Position numbers and translations under genes: made by a program. From positions 1 through 5,902 of the forward strand of contig CALMOO010000038.1 in assembly GCA_937871705.1 (NCBI GenBank): 5,902 nt of DNA, read 5' to 3'. The notes under the pieces were generated by a model, which did no database searches, was not told where the DNA came from, and saw nothing but the letters and a program-made list of their open reading frames with translations. This DNA comes from an uncultured Hymenobacter sp. Its GTDB lineage: Bacteria > Bacteroidota > Bacteroidia > Cytophagales > Hymenobacteraceae. Below are positions 1-4,808 of the stretch, piece by piece; positions within the stretch are counted from its first letter, which is position 1; every line of letters begins with the position of its first letter.

Positions 1-3
1 ACC

Positions 4-891
4 CTAGCACCGCCACTCCCCGCCCTCCAGCCGGCAATCGGTGGCGGTACTTTTCTCGCGCATCACCCAGTTGCCGGGCTGGCCTAGCCACTGCAGCTTC
101 CCATCGGCGTCGGTGCCGCGCGCAATGTCGAGCGAGCGCACATCAATGGTTTCGGTCATCACGTGGTTCACGCGCAGGTGCTCCACGTAGTGCAGCGCCA
201 GCTTGCCGCTGTCGAGGCAGCTGGGGTGCAAGGCCAGGTTGTGGGCCGGCGAAGGCATAGCTGCCGAGGGGTAGAGTAGGCCATCGAAGGCCTGACCCAG
301 CTGGCACGCTTCGGCCACCGCAATGGAGAGGCGGTAGTGGTGCTGGTTGTCATCGTGCACCGTTTTGGTGAAGGTGTTGGTCAGGAACTCGGCCACCTCA
401 CGGGTGGGGGTAGGCAGGGTGGCGAGGGCGCGGCGCAGGGCCGTTTCGCGGTCGCTGTTTGGGTCGTCGGCGCAGGTATCGGCGTAGCCAAAGCTCAGAA
501 TGCGTAGCGGCGCCAGGGTTTGCCAGCGGCTGATAACGATGCCGTCGCCGGGCTGCACGCCCGCCTCAAAAAACGGCGGGTGCCACGTGGCGCTGCAATA
601 AAACATGGGCACGCCGGCTCGGTTAGCGCGCTGGTCGTGGTGCACTAGCTCGGCGGGGGGGTAGGATACGTCGGCCAGCCGCTCGGGGAGCGCCTCGCAC
701 GGAATGCCGCGGTACAGCAGCAGGCCCGGCGCAAACTCCAGGCAGCGTAGCGGCTGGCCTTCCAGCAGCTCGCGCACCCGCGCAGTGAGGTCTTCGATGG
801 AGTGCTGGCGCAAATCGAGGTGGCGCAGCGAGGCTAGGCGGCGCTTTACTAGGGCAGTATCGATAGTAGAATTGGTGGAACCGGATTTCAT
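4..891 (-). CDS. RES-domain protein, putative NAD+-degrading enzyme (295 aa)
   Basis: The protein resembles the RES family, named for conserved Arg, Glu and Ser. Characterised members are toxins that degrade NAD+. Visible motifs are YRG (Arg61), the block RANRAGVPMFYCS at about 88-100 followed by Glu109, and LLYPSA with Ser209. These match the family's order of Arg, R-x-N-x-x-G...YxS, Glu and YPS. Residues 1-55 form a charged N-terminal extension, and about 80 residues follow the Ser motif, so it is longer than typical 150-230 aa RES toxins. The ATG at 889-891 is chosen because the frame upstream (to 1089) crosses a terminator hairpin and an inverted repeat. No Shine-Dalgarno is present, and the leader is A/T-rich. 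No Xre-type antitoxin gene lies beside it on the upstream side; the downstream side is outside the window. It may be a solitary housekeeping RES protein rather than a toxin. The fold assignment is fairly secure, the activity inferred. Confidence 0.68.
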   Translation of the reverse strand: MKSGSTNSTIDTALVKRRLASLRHLDLRQHSIEDLTARVRELLEGQPLRCLEFAPGLLLYRGIPCEALPERLADVSYPPAELVHHDQRANRAGVPMFYCSATWHPPFFEAGVQPGDGIVISRWQTLAPLRILSFGYADTCADDPNSDRETALRRALATLPTPTREVAEFLTNTFTKTVHDDNQHHYRLSIAVAEACQLGQAFDGLLYPSAAMPSPAHNLALHPSCLDSGKLALHYVEHLRVNHVMTETIDVRSLDIARGTDADGKLQWLGQPGNWVMREKSTATDCRLEGGEWRC

Positions 892-920
892 TGATAAAAA
901 ACTTATAACTGCTTCTGTCA

Positions 921-938
921 CAGCCGCTGGTGCGGCTG
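921..938. repeat. Small 7-bp hairpin in the RES gene leader
   Basis: Positions 921-927 (CAGCCGC) pair perfectly with 932-938 (GCGGCTG) around a four-base loop. It lies 30 bases upstream of the RES-protein start and next to the terminator at 950-978. It could be a leader structure of the RES transcript or chance in GC-rich DNA. No function is claimed. Confidence 0.35.
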
Positions 939-949
939 GTAGCTTGTAT

Positions 950-978
950 AAAAAATGCCCGCGACGAGCGGGCATTTT
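950..978 (-). terminator. Intrinsic terminator downstream of the first DUF892 gene
   Basis: An 11-bp perfect stem (952-962 with 968-978) has a 5-base loop and a GC-rich core, GCCCGC/GCGGGC. Read on the minus strand, the stem runs into six consecutive T (complement of 950-955), the better orientation. On the plus strand there are only four T. It sits 136 bases after the stop of the minus-strand DUF892 gene and 58 bases before the RES start codon, so it probably ends the DUF892 transcript and insulates the RES gene. An attenuator role for the RES gene is also possible. Confidence 0.75.
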
Positions 979-1005
979 CCAAGTAAAAATTAAGCTCGGC
1001 TGTCG

Positions 1006-1083
1006 TTGCGAGCCGGCTAAGCAATCGCGTTGGAACGACACCCGAACGACTCGTTCTAGTACGATTGCTCCGCTAGCTCGCAA
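1006..1083. repeat. REP-like imperfect inverted repeat between genes
   Basis: Arms 1006-1027 and 1062-1083 are inverted copies matching at 18 of 22 positions. Both outer ends read TTGCGAGC and both inner ends AGCAATCG when viewed in the same orientation. The 34-base centre contains a second short palindrome at 1044-1056 (GAACGA, C, TCGTTC). This TTGCGAGC...AGCAATCG pattern resembles interspersed extragenic repeats scattered in many bacterial genomes. It lies between a stop codon and the probable terminator, a typical place for such elements. Only one copy is in the window, so its repetitive nature is inferred. Confidence 0.55.
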
Positions 1084-1113
1084 GAACAAAGGAGGTACTT
1101 CAGTACTTAAAGC

Positions 1114-1608
1114 TTAGATGGCTTTCTCGTTGATGTAGCTCTTAGCCAAATCGTTGAGCATGGTATCGGCATGCTGCTCCTGGCGGAGCGTTTCTTGCAG
1201 CAGCTTGGCCGCTTCGGTGTGGCCCAGGCGCTCGGCAAAATTGGCGGCAGTGCCGTAGCCCGAAATTTCGTAGTGCTCGATGCGCTGCTGGGCCGCAATG
1301 AGGGCGGCGTCCATTACCTCGGGGCTGGCGTCTTCAGTCATCGTCTCCTGGCCTTCGGCGATAAGGCCTTGCATGGCCTTGCAAGTGTGGCCACTTAGAC
1401 TCACGTCCAGGTCTTGGCCTATTCTTTCGAGGCGGGCTACCTGGTCCTCGGTTTCGGTCAGGTGCTTCTCGATGCCTTCGCGCAGGCGCTTATCCTGCGC
1501 TTTCTGGGCCATGAGGGGTAGGGCTTTTACCAGTTGGGTTTCGGCGCTGTACAGGTCTTTTAATTCTTTCTCGAACAGGTCGTCGAGCGATACCAGTTTG
1601 TTTGCCAT
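1114..1608 (-). CDS. YciE/YciF-type ferritin-like protein (DUF892), copy 1
   Basis: A 164-aa protein, the usual size for the YciE/YciF (DUF892) family of four-helix ferritin-like stress proteins. Its presumed di-metal ligands lie in conserved helix motifs: LYSAE with Glu23, IEKHLxET with His49 and Glu52, IEHYE with Glu111 and Glu114, and QEQHAD with Glu144, His146 and Asp148. The assignment of individual ligands is my inference. No signal peptide or membrane segment is visible, so it is probably cytosolic. It aligns without gaps to the divergent gene at 2121-2618. The start is ATG at 1606-1608; the 20 bases before it are 16/20 pyrimidine, with no Shine-Dalgarno. In Salmonella, family members are in the RpoS-dependent yciGFE-katN operon, which fits the Mn catalase nearby. 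Their biochemical role is not established. Confidence 0.9.
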   Translation of the reverse strand: MANKLVSLDDLFEKELKDLYSAETQLVKALPLMAQKAQDKRLREGIEKHLTETEDQVARLERIGQDLDVSLSGHTCKAMQGLIAEGQETMTEDASPEVMDAALIAAQQRIEHYEISGYGTAANFAERLGHTEAAKLLQETLRQEQHADTMLNDLAKSYINEKAI

Positions 1609-2120
1609 AGCTGAATAGGAGAGAGTGGGAAAGTGAGAGTGACGGGCCAGGCTAACTAGTCGGCGAAGCTGCTAGTGCATACGCTCGGGCAGTGGCCGTG
1701 TTGAGCTAGCAGGCGCGGTCTACTACCTAGGGCCAAGCTACTGCTTCATGCGCACAACACCTTCAGGGTAAGCTTATTTCAACCCGACCGAAGGCAGTTG
1801 CCACCCAATTTCTGCGCGAAATACGGAGCCTGAAATTCCGCATTTACACCCCAAAAATCAGGGTTTGAGGCTTTCCTAAGCCGGCTATGCACCCGGCCGG
1901 ATGCCGGGGCGGCACCCTAGTTGAGTACTCAGCACCAGCTATGCCGACCCTTAACACCGGCGCCCCAAGCAACTGCGCTTCGACACGCCGGCTTAGCTGA
2001 GCAGCCAGGCCGGCGCGGTGCCAAAGGCTAGCCATTGGCCCGAAAATCCCGTATACCTATTCCTTTAAAAAGTAGGCTTTTCTACTTTTTTTACCTCTGT
2101 CTAATTTCCTGTCTTTTGCT
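1609..2120. other. Divergent intergenic region between the two DUF892 genes
   Basis: This 512-base stretch must hold the promoters of both divergent DUF892 genes. I find no clear match to the Bacteroidota promoter pattern (TTTG, about 19 bases, TAnnTTTG) in either direction. It contains an 8-of-9-bp inverted repeat at 1819-1827/1837-1845, a 20-base near-palindrome at 2020-2039 (9 of 10 pairs, centred on GGCTAGCC), and a hairpin with a T-run at 2067-2092. A 63-codon minus-strand open frame at 1844-2035 resembles no known family and is not called a gene. Confidence 0.6.
2067..2092 (+). promoter_or_regulatory. Terminator-like hairpin in the leader of DUF892 copy 2
   Basis: A 9-bp perfect stem (2067-2075 with 2082-2090) has a 6-base loop and is followed by a run of seven T (2086-2092). 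It ends 28 bases before the ATG at 2121. Only two of the nine pairs are G-C, so the stem is weak. It could be a leader attenuator, the end of a short upstream RNA, or an AT-rich promoter element with no RNA role. Confidence 0.35.
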
Positions 2121-2618
2121 ATGTTTGACAAGCTTGAAACCCTCGAAGACCTGCTGGAAGTGAAGCTGCAAGGCCTCTACAGCGCCGAAAACCAACTCAT
2201 GAAGGCCCTGCCTAAAATGGCTGCCAAAGCCACCGACCCGCGCCTGCGCATGGGCATCGAAAAGCACCTCGAAGAAACCAACAACCAGGTAGAGCGCCTC
2301 AAGCAGGTGGCCAAAAGCCTCGACATGAACCTCGACGGCCCCGCCTGCAAAGCCATGGCCGGCCTCATTGCCGAAGGCGAGCAGCTGATGGCCCTGCGCG
2401 CCTCCGACGAGGTGATGGATGCTGCCATCATCAGCGCCGCCCAGGGCGTCGAGCACTACGAGATAGCCCAGTATGGCACGGCTGTGCATTTTGCCAAGCG
2501 CTTGGGTTTCACGCCCGAAGCCGAGCTGCTGGCCGAGTCACTGGCTGAAGAAAAGAACACTGACGAAGCCCTGAACCAGCTGGCTATCAACTCGGTCGAT
2601 GAGAAAGCCCTGAGCTGA
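2121..2618 (+). CDS. YciE/YciF-type ferritin-like protein (DUF892), copy 2
   Basis: A 165-aa paralog of the protein encoded at 1114-1608, aligned end to end with no gaps and about 94 of 164 positions identical by hand count. It keeps LYSAE (Glu23), IEKHLEET (His49, Glu52), VEHYE (Glu111, Glu114), Glu144 and Asp148. The fourth-helix motif differs: copy 1 has His146 in QEQHAD, while this copy has Asn146 in EEKNTD, so the site may differ in metal binding or activity. No signal peptide is visible, so it is probably cytosolic. The ATG at 2121 follows a pyrimidine-rich leader (16 of 20 bases) without Shine-Dalgarno. It is divergent from copy 1 and convergent with the Mn catalase, sharing that gene's terminator region. 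The 57% identity suggests an old duplication with separate expression. Function is inferred from the family only. Confidence 0.9.
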   Translation: MFDKLETLEDLLEVKLQGLYSAENQLMKALPKMAAKATDPRLRMGIEKHLEETNNQVERLKQVAKSLDMNLDGPACKAMAGLIAEGEQLMALRASDEVMDAAIISAAQGVEHYEIAQYGTAVHFAKRLGFTPEAELLAESLAEEKNTDEALNQLAINSVDEKALS

Positions 2619-2653
2619 TAGCTCTCAGAAAACATTTCAACCCATTGAAAATT

Positions 2654-2686
2654 AAAAGGTCCTGGCCAACTGGTCAGGACCTTTTT
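2654..2686. terminator. Shared terminator of convergent DUF892 copy 2 and Mn catalase
   Basis: A perfect 11-bp stem (2654-2664 with 2675-2685) extends inward by a G-U and two G-C pairs to a four-base loop (2668-2671). It starts 35 bases after the DUF892 stop and ends 25 bases before the end of the Mn-catalase gene. On the plus strand the GGACC arm runs into five T. On the minus strand it ends in four T, then AATTTT. It therefore fits a bidirectional intrinsic terminator, stronger for the plus-strand gene. Confidence 0.85.
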
Positions 2687-2710
2687 AGTGGGGGTAGGCG
2701 GCCGAGCGGC

Positions 2711-3580
2711 TTAGCTCAGCGTGTCTTTGATATTGCCGATGAGCGAGTCGGTTATGGTCATTTGCTCGCGCTGGGCGTGGCCTTCGGGCACGGGCGGCGC
2801 CAGCTTGGGCTCGTCGCCGTAGGGCTCGGCTTTCAATACCCGGAACTCGCCTTTGCCATCAATGCTCGGCCCGCTGGTCCAGCGGCCTTCGGGCGTGCCA
2901 TCGCCTTCGAGGTTGGTGGTGATGAAGGAATAGCTGAAGTCCGTTTTTTCCTGGCTCTGCGGGAAGGAATTAGGGATAGGCAGCGACTTGGCGCCCCCGA
3001 GCTCCTCAATCACGGCCAGCCACTGGTCTTGGTGCATGGTATCGCGGGCCAGGCTGAAGGCCAGCATGTCTTTGAGGCCGGGGTCGTCGCTCAGCGTCCA
3101 GATGCGGCTCACCAGGGTGCGGCCCGTGCTTTCGGCGGCCACGTTGGTGTACATATCGGCCAGGATGTTGCCGCTGCTCACAATCCAGGAGCCGTTGAAG
3201 GGCACGCCTTCCGCGTCGGCGCACAGCGCCCCGAGGCCGCCCGAGAGACAGTGGCGCGGGTTCATGCCGCCCATAATGGCACCTACTAATCCATTCTGAC
3301 CAACTGCTTCTTCCTGCAGGCTCAGGGGAGCGCCGTCCAGGTTGAGGGCAATAGCGGTGGCTAGCATTTCGATGTGCGAGATTTCCTCCGTGCCCACGTC
3401 GAGCAGCATATCGCGGTACTTAGCTGGCCCGCGCGAGTTCCAGGCCTGAAACAGGTATTGCAAACAGACCCGAATTTCGCCTTCGATGCCACCCAGCGCT
3501 TGCTGCAGCAATTTAGCCATGGCGGGATTAGGCTTGTCGACCCGCACTTTGTACTGGGTTCGCTTATCGTGATAGAACAT
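2711..3580 (-). CDS. katN: Manganese (non-haem) catalase
   Basis: A 289-aa protein of the manganese catalase family, which converts hydrogen peroxide to water and oxygen at a dinuclear Mn site. All five ligands are visible: Glu35 (IEGEIRV), Glu66 and His69 (TEEISHIE), Glu150 (NVAAESTGR) and His183 (DTMHQDQW). Glu35, Glu66 and His69 have the same numbers as in the Lactobacillus plantarum enzyme (Glu35, Glu66, His69, Glu148, His181), and the last two are shifted by two. Length and the C-terminal tail (about 215-289, rich in Pro, Gly and Glu) are normal for the family. No signal peptide is visible, so it is cytosolic. The start is ATG at 3578-3580, preceded by 19 of 20 pyrimidines and no Shine-Dalgarno. 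With the two DUF892 genes it matches the content of the enterobacterial yciGFE-katN stress operon, suggesting peroxide or stationary-phase defence. The symbol is borrowed from that homologue. Confidence 0.95.
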   Translation of the reverse strand: MFYHDKRTQYKVRVDKPNPAMAKLLQQALGGIEGEIRVCLQYLFQAWNSRGPAKYRDMLLDVGTEEISHIEMLATAIALNLDGAPLSLQEEAVGQNGLVGAIMGGMNPRHCLSGGLGALCADAEGVPFNGSWIVSSGNILADMYTNVAAESTGRTLVSRIWTLSDDPGLKDMLAFSLARDTMHQDQWLAVIEELGGAKSLPIPNSFPQSQEKTDFSYSFITTNLEGDGTPEGRWTSGPSIDGKGEFRVLKAEPYGDEPKLAPPVPEGHAQREQMTITDSLIGNIKDTLS

Positions 3581-3882
3581 AAAAAGAGGGGGTAGGGAAA
3601 GTGATTAAGGCTACAATACCGGTAGCTTGCGGCTACTTGCTATACGCTCAGCCCTCACCCACTAGCCCACAGATTTTCTACGGTTTTTGAATGGTATACT
3701 ACGTAATTGAATATACGTATTTACTTACCTGTCATGAATTTATACGTACAATCTCGCTGCTGGCCACGGACTACTCGCTTAGGCTCAATCTTGTCGGTAA
3801 CCCTGGGTGCCGGGCCGTAAGCAACTACCTACTTCGCTCGAACTGAACGCTATCGACACCTGATGGCCCGAAGGGGGGTAGG
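3581..3882. promoter_or_regulatory. Non-coding region upstream of Mn catalase with AT-rich core
   Basis: No gene is seen in this roughly 300-base stretch. Positions 3680-3750 are markedly AT-rich against GC-rich surroundings and contain TACGTA three times (3700-3705, 3714-3719, 3743-3748), two of them as TATACGTA. The core lies about 110-170 bases before the Mn-catalase start and is the likeliest place for its promoter and operator. I could not place a convincing TTTG / TAnnTTTG pair. Positions 3765-3882 return to ordinary GC-rich sequence with nothing recognised. Confidence 0.4.
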
Positions 3883-3950
3883 GCTAGCCGTTATACACAA
3901 GAGAGCCGCACCCCTTACGGAATGCGGCTCTCTTGTGTATAACGGCTAGC
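3883..3950. terminator. Perfect 28-bp inverted repeat after the repeat lipoprotein gene
   Basis: Positions 3883-3910 are the exact reverse complement of 3923-3950, with a 12-base loop (3911-3922). The stem begins with GCTAGCCG and ends at the loop with GAGAGCCGCA. It lies 6 bases beyond the stop codon of the minus-strand lipoprotein gene, so it should form the 3' end of that transcript. Neither flank has a T-run: the minus-strand exit is C-rich. It is therefore not a canonical intrinsic terminator and may instead stabilise the 3' end, or end transcription by another route. Confidence 0.7.
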
Positions 3951-3956
3951 TTACGC

Positions 3957-4682
3957 TTAGGTAGTGCCGCCCGTCGTACCACCAGTGGTACCGCCGGTGG
4001 TCGTGCCAGCGGTAGTACCACCTGTGGTAGTGCCAGCCGTGGTGCCGCCTGTGGTGGTGCCAGCAGTCGTGCCGCCCGTAGTACCTGTGGTCGTGCCACC
4101 TGTAGTCGTACCAGCCGTGGTACCACCCGTAGTAGTGCCGGCTGTGGTGCCAGTGGTCGAACCAGTGGTGCCTGTTGTAGTACCGGCTGTCGTGCCGGTC
4201 GTTGTGCTAGTACCGGTAGTAGTACCTGCTGTTGTGCCTGTAGTCGTACCGTCAGTAGTACCACCCGTAGTAGTGCCGGCCGTGGTGCCAGTGGTCGTAC
4301 CAGCCGTCGTTCCGGTAGTTGTGCCAGCCGTCGTTCCGGTCGTTGTGCCAGCCGTCGTACCAGCCGTCGTTCCGGTCGTTGTGCCAGCCGTCGTACCAGT
4401 GGTCGTACCGGCCGTTGTGCCAGTGGTAGTCCCTGCTGTCGTTCCTGTAGTTGTGCCTGTTGTAGTACCGGCCGTTGTTCCGGTGGTACTTGCTGTAGTG
4501 CCGGTCGTGCTAGTAGTACCTGTAGTGCCAGCAGTGGTACCCGTAGTACTAGTAGTACCCGTGGTAGAGCCGGTAGTAGTAGGCGTTGGGGTGTTGCTAT
4601 TATCGTCTTTGCAGGCGCTAAAAAGCGCGAGCGAAGAGCACATGGCCACGCCCAAGAGAGCAGAAATCCAATTGCGTTTCAT
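3957..4682 (-). CDS. Thr/Gly-repeat lipoprotein, probably surface-exposed
   Basis: A 241-aa protein of unrecognised family. Residues 1-23 are a lipoprotein signal peptide: MKRN, a hydrophobic stretch, then LFSAC with Cys24 as the lipid-modified residue. CKDDN follows the cysteine, resembling the Lys-Asp-Asp export signal that sends Bacteroidota lipoproteins to the cell surface. From about residue 40 on, the chain is nearly all Thr, Gly and Ala, with a few Ser and a single acidic residue, Asp144. The unit is AGTTTGTT (8 residues) in the middle and AGTTTGGTT (9 residues) near the C-terminus. No folded domain or cysteine follows. It could be an extended or glycosylated stalk, or a Thr-rich repeat fold; the sequence does not decide. 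The ATG at 4680-4682 has a 19-of-20 pyrimidine leader. The gene lies 126 bases downstream of the HTTM gene on the same strand, with its own possible promoter. Confidence 0.85.
   Translation of the reverse strand: MKRNWISALLGVAMCSSLALFSACKDDNSNTPTPTTTGSTTGTTSTTGTTAGTTGTTSTTGTTASTTGTTAGTTTGTTTGTTAGTTTGTTAGTTTGTTAGTTTGTTAGTTAGTTTGTTAGTTTGTTAGTTTGTTAGTTTGGTTDGTTTGTTAGTTTGTSTTTGTTAGTTTGTTGSTTGTTAGTTTGGTTAGTTTGGTTTGTTGGTTAGTTTGGTTAGTTTGGTTAGTTTGGTTGGTTGGTT
3960..4565 (-). repeat. Degenerate tandem repeat encoding Thr/Gly/Ala octads
   Basis: About 600 bases encode tandem units of roughly 24 bases (8 residues), shifting to 27 bases (9 residues) toward the 3' end of the gene. All four Thr codons are used, and Gly uses GGC, GGT and GGA, so most units have diverged at synonymous positions while the protein pattern is kept. 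Long stop-free frames on the opposite strand across this block are by-products of the repeat. Confidence 0.85.
4300..4383 (-). repeat. Recently duplicated 24-bp units inside the lipoprotein repeat
   Basis: Copies at 4324-4347 and 4360-4383 are identical over 24 bases. The copy at 4300-4323 differs by one base, and a 12-base half unit (4348-4359) lies between the second and third. They encode roughly residues 100-128. This near-identity contrasts with the scrambled synonymous positions elsewhere in the array, so this part probably expanded recently. Confidence 0.75.
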
Positions 4683-4735
4683 AGAGGGAGATGAGGGGGG
4701 AGTGAACTATAAAGAAGTGATTGTCTCCCTTATAC

Positions 4736-4764
4736 GTAAAATACCAGCCCTTATTTACCTCAAA
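4736..4764 (-). promoter_or_regulatory. Possible promoter of the repeat lipoprotein gene
   Basis: Read on the minus strand, a perfect TTTG (4761-4764) is followed after 17 bases by TATTTTAC (4736-4743), which matches four of six fixed positions of the Bacteroidota -7 element TAnnTTTG. Transcription would start near 4730, about 45-50 bases before the start codon at 4682. The GTAAAATACC sequence of the -7 region is directly repeated at 4772-4781. Only one element is a full match, so this is tentative. Confidence 0.35.
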
Positions 4765-4808
4765 CCACTGGGTAAAATACCTAATTTGGTCCTGTTTAGC
4801 AGCGGCTT

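Noticed and set aside
892..1089. 66-codon N-terminal extension of the RES-protein frame
   Set aside because: It crosses the 950-978 terminator hairpin and one arm of the REP-like repeat, and its residues lack family resemblance. The ATG at 891 begins a plausible protein.
1844..2035. 63-codon minus-strand frame between the DUF892 genes
   Set aside because: Arg/Ala/Gly-rich composition typical of GC-rich non-coding DNA, no recognisable motif, and no context supporting a gene.
2645..3289. 214-codon plus-strand frame opposite Mn catalase
   Set aside because: It overlaps a catalase gene with all ligands present and begins inside the terminator. It is a GC-rich antisense shadow.
3960..4565. CRISPR array or minisatellite as the explanation for the repeat block
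   Set aside because: Units are contiguous, without unique spacers, lie in a coding frame with a signal peptide, and differ mainly at synonymous sites.
3933..4694. Second plus-strand frame rich in Ser, Arg, Cys and Gly
   Set aside because: Another stop-free by-product of the same repeat, with no signal or domain.
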